From Pyxidicoccus caerfyrddinensis (GTDB lineage Bacteria; Myxococcota; Myxococcia; Myxococcales; Myxococcaceae), in assembly GCF_010894405.1 (NCBI RefSeq), contig NZ_JAAIYA010000036.1, positions 29,352 through 93,351 of the forward strand: a stretch of 64,000 nucleotides of DNA, given 5' to 3'. The notes beneath the pieces are model-generated. The model was not told the origin of the DNA and did not search any database. It worked only from the letters and a program-made list of their open reading frames with translations. Below, one piece after another: positions 19,544 to 27,155 of this stretch. The stretch's first letter is position 1. Each line of letters starts with the position of its first letter. The translations under genes were made by a program, and so were the position numbers.

Positions 19544-21151
19544 TCAGCGCTTCGCGGTACTCGCCCGGAGCCAGTCGACCCGGTAGAGCGTCAGCGGCGC
19601 TTCCTTTCCCTTCACGGGAGTGGGGGGCAGTCGCTCCAACACCCAGTGCTTGTCCGCGAGCAGGTCATGCGTGCTCTGGGTGATGAGAATCTCCCCCGCG
19701 CTGGCCGCGCTGCACACTCGGCTGGCCACGTTGGTGGTGTCACCAATGGTGGCGTACTGGAGGAAGCGCTTGGAGCCGATGTTGCCCGCCGCCACCGGCC
19801 CGCTGTTCAGGCCGATGTGGATCTGGAGCTCCTCCTGCTTCCGTGCCCGCCGCTGCTCGTTGAGCTGAAGGAGCGCCTGCTGCATCCGCACCGCGGCACG
19901 CAGCGCGCGGTCGGCATCGTCCGGATGGGAGAAGGGCGCGCCCCAGGTCGCCATCAGCGCGTCGCCGATGTACTTCTCCAGCGTGCCCTCCTGCTCGAAC
20001 ACGATGTCCGCCATGATGGGGAAGTACGCGTTGAGCATGTCCACCACCTCGGTGGGACGCATCGTCGAGGACAGCTGCGTGAAGCCGCAGATGTCCGAGA
20101 AGAGCGTCGTGACGTCGGCCTCCCTCGCTCCCAGGTCCATGCCCGTGGACGAGTGCTCCAGTCGCTCCAGGGCGCTGGGTGGGAAGAAGCGCTGGTAGTT
20201 GTTGCGGCGGATGGCCTCCTGCTCGATGCGCCGGTACAGCATCGAGTTCTCCAGGGCGATGCCCACCTGGTTGGCGAAGGAGGACAGGAACTCGAGGTCC
20301 TCTTGCGAGAAGCGCTCCGGGCGCCGGAGGTTGTCCAGGTACAGCACCCCCAGCAGCTCCTCCCGGGCCTTCAGCGGGGCGCACATGGCCGCGTAGATGG
20401 ACTGCTGGAGGACGGACTCGGCCGTGTCCAGGCGCGGGTCCAGCCGCGCATCCGCGAAGAGCGCCGCGACGCCGTGCTGCTGCACGTACGTGGTGATGTG
20501 CCGGCTGTAGACCTGCGACAGGTCCTTCGTGCCGTCCGACGTCCGGGCCACGTGCGGCCGCAGCGCCTTGGTGCCCTTGTCCACCAGGAGGATGACCGCG
20601 CGGTCCACCTCGAGCACCTGGAACACCAGCTCCAGCGAGCGCTCCATCAGGCTCTCGATGGTGCCCGGGGACGAGAGGAACTGACTCACCTTGAGGAGGA
20701 TCTGCAGCTTGTCGCGATCTCTCTCCACCACCGGCGTGGTGCCCAGCTTGAGCGCGGAGGAGCGGGTGGGGTCCTGGGCTCCGAGCAGCTCCTGGAGGGA
20801 GACCTGGTACGGCGCGCGCGCCTCGTGGGTCAGCATGGGGCTGACCAGCGTCTCCTGACTGTCGGCGAGCAGGCGGAAGCTCACGGCGCCGCAGCTGAAG
20901 GTGTCGCCGGAGCGGAGCTCGTGGCGGGCAATCCTCGTGCCCGCCACGAAGGTGCCGTTCTTGCTCTGCAGGTCCGTCAGGACGACCTGGCCCCCGGACG
21001 TGTCCAGCCTCGCGTGCTGGCGGGACAGGCTGCGGTGGAGGACCGAGATCTGGTTCTCCACGTCGCGCCCGATGAACGTCACGCCCTCGCCGAGCGGGAA
21101 GACCTGCTCGTCGGGCAGCCCCGGGTTCATGACGATCTGCATGACCTGCAC
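19544..21151 (-). CDS. FHA-GAF class III adenylate cyclase
   Basis: The roughly 535-residue protein has three parts. An FHA phospho-threonine reader (about 20-90) has GRDVENQI, SRQHA and SKNGTFV. A GAF sensor (about 150-305) includes GVLYLDN. The class III cyclase catalytic domain (about 340-520) has metal aspartates in FSDICGF and YIGDALMATWG, the adenine-selecting Lys in TLEKYIGD, an Asp in TIGDTTNVASR, and the transition-state Asn/Arg of the same motif. These predict cAMP rather than cGMP. No membrane segment is seen. The GTG start at 21151 follows GGGAGAGG by four bases; the ATG at 21142 is an alternative. It is next to three cNMP-binding genes, so the signal may be used locally. Confidence 0.85.
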   Translation of the reverse strand: MQVMQIVMNPGLPDEQVFPLGEGVTFIGRDVENQISVLHRSLSRQHARLDTSGGQVVLTDLQSKNGTFVAGTRIARHELRSGDTFSCGAVSFRLLADSQETLVSPMLTHEARAPYQVSLQELLGAQDPTRSSALKLGTTPVVERDRDKLQILLKVSQFLSSPGTIESLMERSLELVFQVLEVDRAVILLVDKGTKALRPHVARTSDGTKDLSQVYSRHITTYVQQHGVAALFADARLDPRLDTAESVLQQSIYAAMCAPLKAREELLGVLYLDNLRRPERFSQEDLEFLSSFANQVGIALENSMLYRRIEQEAIRRNNYQRFFPPSALERLEHSSTGMDLGAREADVTTLFSDICGFTQLSSTMRPTEVVDMLNAYFPIMADIVFEQEGTLEKYIGDALMATWGAPFSHPDDADRALRAAVRMQQALLQLNEQRRARKQEELQIHIGLNSGPVAAGNIGSKRFLQYATIGDTTNVASRVCSAASAGEILITQSTHDLLADKHWVLERLPPTPVKGKEAPLTLYRVDWLRASTAKR

Positions 21152-21225
21152 GAGACCTCTCCCACGATGATGGCCCCGCCGCAGCGGGACCACGCGAGCC
21201 ATGTCTATCACAGGCGTGGGAGCGA

Positions 21226-22116
21226 CTACCGGGGCCGCGTCAGCAGCAGTGCGGTGCGACACAGCCGCTCGGCCCCCATGCGCTGCAGCTCCTGGCGCAG
21301 CTCGGGCTCCGCCGCGACGAGCTGCTCGAAGGCCGCGCGGTCCAGCTTCAACAGCAGACACGCGGTGGCCGCCCGCACCGAGGCCGTCACCAGCTTGCTG
21401 CGCAGCAGGGCCACCTCGCCGAAGACATCTCCCTCGGCCAGGTCGGGATACGCCGTCTCGTGGCCGTCCACGTGCTGGTGGAACACCGTGCACCGCCCGC
21501 GCAGGAGCAGGTAGAGCGCCTGGGCCGGCTGGCCCCGGGTCAATATCTGCTCACCCGCGTCCGCCGTGCAGGGCTGGAAGGCTTCGCTGACCAGGCGAAG
21601 CAGCGGTGGCTCCAGCCTGGCGAAGAGCGGGCTGCCTCGCAGCAGGTGGGCCACCACGTCCGGGCGTGGGCCGGGGGCGGAGGGCGTCGCCAGGGCGCGG
21701 GCCTCGTGGGGCATCCCCGACTCGCTGTCGGGAGGGGGCAGCCCCCGGCGCGCGCGGAGGTCCGCCAGCAGCGCCCGGGTGCGCGAGTGCGCCGGGTCGA
21801 GCTGGAGGATGACCTTGCACAGCCCGATGGCGCGCAGCAGCCAGCCCTGCTGGTCCCAGAGCCGGGCGGCCGCCTCGTACCCGGCAATCGCCTCACGCGT
21901 CCGCCCCAGGCGCTGCAGGACTTCGGCGACCTTCTGTCGGCAGGAGGGCTCTTCCGGCGCCAGCGTCGCGGCCTCCAGGAACGCGGCGAGCGCGCCGTGC
22001 AGGTCGCCCGAGACGAGCAGCTCGGTGCCCCGGTTCCTCGCTTCCCGTGGCGAGGCACTGTCCGGCGAGGGCTCGGAAGAGGGAAGGAGAGACGCCGATG
22101 CATTCGAGGCGGGCAT
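21226..22116 (-). CDS. TPR and cyclic-nucleotide-binding domain protein
   Basis: This 296-residue protein has a Ser/Pro-rich start, about three tetratricopeptide-like helical pairs (about 25-125; ALAAFLEAATLAP, AIAGYEAAARL, AIGLCKVILQLDPAHSRTRALLADL) and a C-terminal cNMP-binding fold (about 160-290) with GDVFGEVALLR. After that motif comes KLVTASV instead of the usual P-R-S/T-A, so the phosphate-binding Arg seems lost and ligand binding is doubtful. There is no DNA-binding domain. The cNMP part closely resembles the second half of the protein at 23088-23984. The start at 22116 is tentative: no good ribosome site is seen. Confidence 0.72.
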   Translation of the reverse strand: MPASNASASLLPSSEPSPDSASPREARNRGTELLVSGDLHGALAAFLEAATLAPEEPSCRQKVAEVLQRLGRTREAIAGYEAAARLWDQQGWLLRAIGLCKVILQLDPAHSRTRALLADLRARRGLPPPDSESGMPHEARALATPSAPGPRPDVVAHLLRGSPLFARLEPPLLRLVSEAFQPCTADAGEQILTRGQPAQALYLLLRGRCTVFHQHVDGHETAYPDLAEGDVFGEVALLRSKLVTASVRAATACLLLKLDRAAFEQLVAAEPELRQELQRMGAERLCRTALLLTRPR

Positions 22117-22149
22117 GGGAGGACAGTAGGCCCCTCGTGAAGTGCGGGC

Positions 22150-22165
22150 TGTGAAGCCGTTCACT
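22150..22165. promoter_or_regulatory. CRP-type operator in divergent intergenic region
   Basis: TGTGAAGCCGTTCACT fits the CRP pattern TGTGA-N6-TCACA with one mismatch. It lies 34 bases upstream of the TPR/cNMP gene start (22116) and 148 bases upstream of the Crp-family gene (22313), so it could serve either. An almost identical site lies at 23010-23025. Confidence 0.6.
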
Positions 22166-22312
22166 CCCACGCGGTGAATCCGGATACAGGCATGAAAACG
22201 AGAGTCATTCGTTAATTCACTGGCATGCCCTGGCATGGAAATGTCCTGCCTGGATCAATGGTAGAAGCTGAGTCGCCACTGTTCTGACACGCGCGGTTCG
22301 AGGGGTGCTTCC

Positions 22313-22993
22313 GTGTCCTATTCCCAGCTGCTGGCCCAGGTCTCCATCTTCGAGCAGCTCGAGGGCGAGGACCTCGAGCAACTGTCCGCGCTCCTTCGCA
22401 CCCGGCGCTATGCCAAGGGTGAGGTCATCTTCCACCAGGGCGACGTGGGCACCGCGCTCTACGTCATCCGGAAGGGAGAGGTGGCCATCCGCCTCAGCTC
22501 TCCGGATGGCAAGGAGGTCATCCTGGCGCTGCTCGACCGGGGGGACTTCTTCGGGGAGCTGGCGCTGCTGGACGGAGAGCCGCGCTCCACGGACGCCGTC
22601 GCGCGAGAGGAGACGGACCTGCTCTCCATCCAGCGCGAGGACTTCCGCGTCTTCCTCAATGCGCGTCCCAAGGTGGCCCTGGGGCTGCTCGCCAACCTGA
22701 GCCGGCTGGTGCGGCACGTGACGCAGCTCGTGCACGACACCACCTTCCTGGATGCGCGGGCGCGCCTGGTGCGCGTCCTTTTGGAGCTGGCGCGCAACCA
22801 GGGTCAGCAGGGCTCCGAGGGCGTCGTCATTCCCCAGAAGCTCACCCAGACAGAGCTCGCCAACCTGTGCGGCCTCACCCGCGAGAGCACCAACAAGTGG
22901 CTCCGCTTCTATGTCCGCGAGGGCCTGCTGGCGTACGAAGGTGGGCGCATCACCCTGGTCCATCCGGCGCGGCTCAGCCGCGAGGCGGAGTGA
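22313..22993 (+). CDS. Crp/Fnr-family transcriptional regulator
   Basis: The 226 residues form an N-terminal cNMP-binding barrel (about 10-120) with GDFFGELALLDGEPRST, which keeps the phosphate-binding Arg. A dimer helix follows, then a Crp-type winged helix (about 150-220) whose recognition region is LTQTELANLCGLTRESTNKWL. It probably binds the TGTGA-N6-TCACT sites on either side and so may control itself and the downstream cNMP protein. It may read the cAMP made by the cyclase at 19544-21151. GTG start with AGGGG upstream. Confidence 0.85.
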   Translation: MSYSQLLAQVSIFEQLEGEDLEQLSALLRTRRYAKGEVIFHQGDVGTALYVIRKGEVAIRLSSPDGKEVILALLDRGDFFGELALLDGEPRSTDAVAREETDLLSIQREDFRVFLNARPKVALGLLANLSRLVRHVTQLVHDTTFLDARARLVRVLLELARNQGQQGSEGVVIPQKLTQTELANLCGLTRESTNKWLRFYVREGLLAYEGGRITLVHPARLSREAE

Positions 22994-23009
22994 TCTCTCC
23001 GTAGGCGGG

Positions 23010-23025
23010 TGTGAAGCGCTTCACT
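23010..23025. promoter_or_regulatory. CRP-type operator upstream of the double cNMP-binding gene
   Basis: TGTGAAGCGCTTCACT has a perfect 14-base palindrome at its core (GTGAAGCGCTTCAC) and matches the site at 22150-22165 except in the spacer centre. It lies 63 bases before the ATG at 23088. Its downstream flank (GCGGTATCCGG...AGGCATA) also resembles the flank of the first site. Confidence 0.65.
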
Positions 23026-23087
23026 GCGCGGTATCCGGCTGAAGGCATACAGTTGCGGCGAAGCTCCACTCCTGCGTTGGAGGAGTC

Positions 23088-23984
23088 ATGTCGCGTCTGG
23101 CCTTCCAGTTCATGTCTCTGTTTGGTGGTCCCGGCGCTTTCATTCCCCGTGGCCCCCGGGACGCGGAGACCCGGCCCCCCGCCCTGGTGACTGGCATTGC
23201 GGGCCATGCACCGCTGCCGGTGTGGATGCGCTTCTACTCCGCGGGACAGGTGGTGCTGCGCGAGGGGGAGCCGGGCGACTCGATGTTCGTCATCGTCGAG
23301 GGGCGGGTCGCGGTGATGCGCCAGCCCGAGGGCACCGCCCCGAGGACGGTGGGGTACCTGTCGGCGGGGGACTTCTTCGGCGAGCTGGCGCTGGTGACGG
23401 AGTGCCGCCGCACGGCCAGCATCATGGCGGTGGAGAAGACCGTCGTGCTGGAGCTGTCGCGCGCGGGGCTGGAGGCGGCGGGGGCGCGGTACGGGCTCGA
23501 GGCGGACGCGGTGCGGATGGCCTGCCGGGAGCGGCTGCTGGGGGATGCCTTGCGGAGCAGCTCATTGCTCGCCTCGCTGCCGCCGGAGCTGGGGATGCAG
23601 CTTGGCTCGGCCCTCGTCCCCCGCGCCGCCGTGGCCGGTGAGCCCCTCCTCACCCTGGGCACGCCCGGAGACGCGCTGTACTTCCTCCTGCGGGGTCGGT
23701 GCACCGCCTTCCACACGCATGAGGATGGGGAGATCACGCCCTATCCGGACCTGGAGGAAGGAGCCGTCTTCGGTGAGGTCTCCCTCCTGCGCGGCCGGCT
23801 CGCCACGGCCACCGTGGAGGCGGCGACGCCCTGCACGCTGCTGCGGCTGGAGCGTGACGTCTTCAAGAAGTTCTTCATGGGCCAGCCGGCATTGCGACGC
23901 GCATTGCTGAGGCTGGGCCTGGACCGGGTGCGCCGCACCGTGCGGCTGGTGGTGCGCACGGGGCCTGCCATCTCCAGCTACTGA
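23088..23984 (+). CDS. Tandem cyclic-nucleotide-binding domain protein
   Basis: The 298 residues contain two cNMP-binding folds and no HTH. The first (about 45-140) has GDFFGELALVTECRRTASI and keeps an Arg-Arg-Thr-Ala phosphate motif. The second (about 165-285) has GAVFGEVSLLRGRLATATV, without the phosphate Arg, and resembles the protein at 21226-22116. No enzymatic domain is seen; it may be a cAMP-responsive adaptor. The ATG follows GGAGGA closely and the gene sits behind a CRP-type site. Confidence 0.75.
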   Translation: MSRLAFQFMSLFGGPGAFIPRGPRDAETRPPALVTGIAGHAPLPVWMRFYSAGQVVLREGEPGDSMFVIVEGRVAVMRQPEGTAPRTVGYLSAGDFFGELALVTECRRTASIMAVEKTVVLELSRAGLEAAGARYGLEADAVRMACRERLLGDALRSSSLLASLPPELGMQLGSALVPRAAVAGEPLLTLGTPGDALYFLLRGRCTAFHTHEDGEITPYPDLEEGAVFGEVSLLRGRLATATVEAATPCTLLRLERDVFKKFFMGQPALRRALLRLGLDRVRRTVRLVVRTGPAISSY

Positions 23985-24006
23985 GATGTCTGTCCATTCC
24001 CAGCTC

Positions 24007-24021
24007 CTCCAGACGCTGGAG
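24007..24021. terminator. Possible small hairpin between convergent genes
   Basis: CTCCAG-ACG-CTGGAG forms a 6-bp stem with a 3-base loop. It lies in the 51-base gap between the stop of the double cNMP gene (23984) and the stop of the FadL-type gene (24036). No T-run follows; the evidence is weak. Confidence 0.22.
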
Positions 24022-24035
24022 CTCACCCACACCGT

Positions 24036-25229
24036 CTACAGCGAGTAACCCAGCGTCACGCCGAGCACGTGCGCCGTGCCGGAGTAGTTCCCCTCGATGC
24101 CAGGGGCCTTGCTCTCCGTCTTCGCGAGGAGGACGAGCTGGTACGCCGCGTCCGCGCGCAGCCGGCCCAGCTTGTAGCCGGCGCCCACGGTGACCTTGTA
24201 GCGGTCCGCGTCCGGCAGGTCCGGCGTCAGCGTCTCGGCGGGGCTGGGCGACAGGTCCACCACGAAGCCCGCGCGCAGCTGCAGGTCCGGCGTCAGGCCG
24301 TACTCCGCGCCCAGGTGGTACTTCGCCTTCGCCACCCACTGCTTGGCCACCGGGTTGTTCAGCGCGGGGTTGCCCGGGAACTGGATGGTCAGCTCCTGGA
24401 AGCTCGCCCAGTCCACCAACTGGATGTCCAGCGCCACCGTCAGCTGCTCCAGGGGCCGGGTCGCGAGGCCGAACGACAGCGTCGCCGGGAACTTCACGTC
24501 CGCCTCCACCGCCTGGTCCACCAGTCGGCTCTGGAACTCCAGCGGCACGTTCTGGAAGTCCGCGCTGCCCTTGAAGGTGCTGGACACCGCGCTGCGGTAG
24601 TGGACGCCCACCGTCAGCTCGTCCTTCAGGATTTCGGCCTGGAGGCCCGCGTTGAAGCCCACGCCCCAGGCGCCGCCGCCCAGGTGCACCGCGCCCTCGC
24701 TCTCCACGAAGTTCAGCGAGCGCTTCAGCTCCACCGTGCTGCGCACGATGTCCACGCCCACGCCGAGGCGGATGCTCTCGTGCACCTGATACGCGAAGGT
24801 GGGGTTGATGTAATAGGCCGCCAGGCTGGACTCGCGGCCCTTGAAGCGGCCCACGAAGTCATCCACCCAGCGGCTGCGCGCGCCATAGGGCGTGTACGCG
24901 CCCAGGCCGAACGCCGCCTTCTCGAAGGGGCGGTAGACGACGAACACGTGCGGCGGAGGCGACAGCGTCATCTTCTGGCCCTGCGCCGTGCCACCCGTCG
25001 GGGTGAACTCGATGCTGGGCAGGATGCCGGTGTCACCGATGCGGATGTCCAGCTTCTCCACGCCGAGGATGTTGGCGGCGTTCGAGTAGATGGCCGACGA
25101 GTCGTCCAGCACGGCCGTGGCCGCGTTGCCCATGCCCGTCGAGCGTGCGCTTTGGGTGTCGATCTGGAAACCCGCGGCCTGGCTGGCACCGGCGGCGAGC
25201 AGCGTCACTAGGGAGAGCGTCTTCTTCAT
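24036..25229 (-). CDS. FadL/OmpP1/TodX-family outer-membrane channel
   Basis: This 397-residue protein has a signal peptide (MKKTLSLVTLLAAGASQA) cut before AGFQ. Next comes the family's N-terminal hatch stretch (SARSTGMGNAATA, DDSSAIYSNAANI). The rest is a barrel of alternating strands ending in LGVTLGYSL. Family members pass hydrophobic compounds such as fatty acids through the outer membrane. Its gene lies beside the exporter of a fatty-acylated peptide pathway, but it is a separate transcription unit (165-base gap upstream) and may be unrelated to it. Confidence 0.83.
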   Translation of the reverse strand: MKKTLSLVTLLAAGASQAAGFQIDTQSARSTGMGNAATAVLDDSSAIYSNAANILGVEKLDIRIGDTGILPSIEFTPTGGTAQGQKMTLSPPPHVFVVYRPFEKAAFGLGAYTPYGARSRWVDDFVGRFKGRESSLAAYYINPTFAYQVHESIRLGVGVDIVRSTVELKRSLNFVESEGAVHLGGGAWGVGFNAGLQAEILKDELTVGVHYRSAVSSTFKGSADFQNVPLEFQSRLVDQAVEADVKFPATLSFGLATRPLEQLTVALDIQLVDWASFQELTIQFPGNPALNNPVAKQWVAKAKYHLGAEYGLTPDLQLRAGFVVDLSPSPAETLTPDLPDADRYKVTVGAGYKLGRLRADAAYQLVLLAKTESKAPGIEGNYSGTAHVLGVTLGYSL

Positions 25230-25394
25230 GGTGTTGGGCAGGGCAGTCGCTGTGAGGAGGCGCGACTATAGGCGGAAGACCGCCCCGCTTGCAGCCGAGC
25301 ACGCCACGCTCGGGGAAGTAGCCCCCGACCCGGTGGAGGGCCCCAGCGCCAGACGCACTCCCCGTGGGGGCTTCCGGGCGCGGGGGCAATCACC

Positions 25395-27047
25395 CTACGC
25401 GCCGGTGAGGCGCTGCGTTCCGGGCACGGGCTCCTCGGCGACGATGGCGCCGGACTCCAGCTTCACCAGCCGGTCCGCCAGGTCGAAGTACCGGTTGTCG
25501 TGGCTGATGACGACCACGGCCTTGCCGGCCGCCTTCAGGTCCGGCAGCAGCTGCCGGTAGAAGACCTCCTTGAAGGTGGGGTCCTGGTCCGCGGCCCACT
25601 CGTCGAAGAGGTACACGGGGCGGTCCTCCAGGTACGCCGTCAGCAGCGCCAGGCGCTTGCGCTGGCCCGCGGACAGCTCCGTGGTGGAGAGCGCGCCGCT
25701 CGCGTCGATGCGCACCTTGCGCTCCAGCTGGAGCCGCTGCAGGTATGCGCGGGCCCGCTCCGCCACCTCGCCGGGCGCCAGGCCCAGCAGCGTGTCGAAG
25801 AGGTGGAAGTCGGAGAACACCGTCGAGAAGAGCTGGCGGTAGTGCTCGCGGTCCGCCTCGCCCACGGGGCGCCCGTTGACGCGCAGCTCCCCGGACTCCG
25901 GCGAGTACAGGCCGGTGATGAGCTTGGCGAGCGTCGTCTTGCCGCTGCCGTTGCCGCCCACGATGAAGACGATTTCACCGGGCCGGAGCGTCAGGTCGAT
26001 GGGGCCCAGCGTGAAGGGCATGTCCTCGCCCTCGCGCCGGTACGCGTGGGTGACGCCGACGAGCTCGATTCGGGAGGGGGCCGCGGGTGCCGCGACGGGG
26101 GCGAGCGGCGGGCCTGCCTGGGACGTTGGGGCCAGCGCCAGCCCATCGATGTGCTGGAGCGCGACGGTGCCCGCGCCCAGCATGGGCAGCAGCGTCATCG
26201 TCGAGTCCAGCGGCTGCTGGAGGTAGAGGACGGCGAGCGTGTAGCCCACCAGCGTCGCGGTGGACACCGGGGCCAGTCCCGGCAGCGCGAAGAGCAACAG
26301 CCCGATGAAGAAGAAGAACAGGCTCATGCCCCAGCTGGTGGTGAAGGTGTGGAGCGTGGAGGCCTTCGCCTGGAGGCGCTTCAGCTCCTGGGCCGTGGGG
26401 AACAGCTCCTGCGTGAGGAAGGCCGCTCGCCGCGCACCGTGGAGCTTCAGCTCCTTCAGCCCGCTCGTGAGCGAGCGCAGGTCGCGGAAGAAGCGGTCCT
26501 GCGTCTTCCGCGACTCGCCGAGCAGCCCGACGATGTGCCGGATGGGAAGCAGGTAGCTGGCCACTCCCAGCACGGCGAAGACGAGCAGCGCGAGGAACAC
26601 CACGCGCGACATCACCGCCAGGTAGGTGAGGCAGCCCAGGATGATGCCGCTGTTGATGAGCAGCGGAGGGAGGCACAACAGCCCCTGTGTGACGGTCTGG
26701 ACGTCATCCACCAGCGTGGCCAGCAGCCGGTGTGTGCCCAGCTCCTCCAGGCGGCGCAGCGGTGTCGCGAGGATGCGCTGGCTGAGTTGATCACGTAGTG
26801 CGAAGGTGGTGCTCGTCTGAAGCCGCGTCAGCAGCAGCTGCGAGCCGATGCGGGCGCTCAGCATCAGCACGCCCAGTGCCGCGAACCCGAGCACCGTGCC
26901 CCGGTCCGCCAGGGTACCGCCGCTCGACAGGACGGAGTTGATGTAGGCGATGAGTCCCGCGCTCGCGGCGCCCGTCAAGAGCCCGAAACACACGGCCAGT
27001 GCCACGGCACCGCGTGACCTGCGCAGGAGCAGGATGAGCAGGTTCAC
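25395..27047 (-). CDS. PvdE/SyrD-type ABC exporter (membrane and ATPase domains fused)
   Basis: The 550 residues comprise about six membrane helices (1-300) and an ATP-binding domain (about 335-545). Walker A is GGNGSGKTT (about 364), the signature is LSAGQRKRL, Walker B is VYLFDEWAAD and the H-loop is VVISHD. The LSAGQ form and overall length fit the cyclic-peptide/siderophore exporter group (PvdE, SyrD), which moves NRPS products across the inner membrane. The GTG start at 27047 has AAGGAACG upstream. It is divergent from the NRPS gene, with 108 bases between the starts, and most likely exports that product. Confidence 0.87.
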   Translation of the reverse strand: MNLLILLLRRSRGAVALAVCFGLLTGAASAGLIAYINSVLSSGGTLADRGTVLGFAALGVLMLSARIGSQLLLTRLQTSTTFALRDQLSQRILATPLRRLEELGTHRLLATLVDDVQTVTQGLLCLPPLLINSGIILGCLTYLAVMSRVVFLALLVFAVLGVASYLLPIRHIVGLLGESRKTQDRFFRDLRSLTSGLKELKLHGARRAAFLTQELFPTAQELKRLQAKASTLHTFTTSWGMSLFFFFIGLLLFALPGLAPVSTATLVGYTLAVLYLQQPLDSTMTLLPMLGAGTVALQHIDGLALAPTSQAGPPLAPVAAPAAPSRIELVGVTHAYRREGEDMPFTLGPIDLTLRPGEIVFIVGGNGSGKTTLAKLITGLYSPESGELRVNGRPVGEADREHYRQLFSTVFSDFHLFDTLLGLAPGEVAERARAYLQRLQLERKVRIDASGALSTTELSAGQRKRLALLTAYLEDRPVYLFDEWAADQDPTFKEVFYRQLLPDLKAAGKAVVVISHDNRYFDLADRLVKLESGAIVAEEPVPGTQRLTGA

Positions 27048-27155
27048 GCCGTTCGTTCCTTCCGCCAGAGCCAGAGCCGGATTTCAGGCACTCTTGGCCT
27101 ATGTTGCGCATCGCTCCCCAGCGAAGATATCCAGTTCATCCCCCCTCTGGCGACC
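27048..27155. promoter_or_regulatory. Divergent promoter region between ABC exporter and NRPS
   Basis: This 108-base gap separates two divergent start codons, so it must carry at least one promoter in each direction unless transcription starts inside the genes. It is less GC-rich than its surroundings. A TTGCGC at 27104-27109 with an AT-rich patch at 27124-27130 is a possible but poorly spaced sigma-70 pair. No palindromic operator was found. The NRPS start lacks a clear ribosome site. Confidence 0.4.

Noticed and set aside
22194..22212. Fur-like sequence GAAAACGAGAGTCATTCGT near the TPR/cNMP gene.
   Set aside because: It matches only about 12 of 19 consensus positions, lacks symmetry, and no iron-related gene adjoins it.
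25355..25395. GC-rich inverted repeats downstream of the ABC exporter as a terminator.
   Set aside because: The complementary runs are too close together to form a stable loop and no T-run follows.
27104..27130. Sigma-70 promoter pair for the NRPS (TTGCGC and an AT-rich patch).
   Set aside because: The spacing is 14-15 bases and the -10 match is poor. Kept only as a remark in the intergenic entry.
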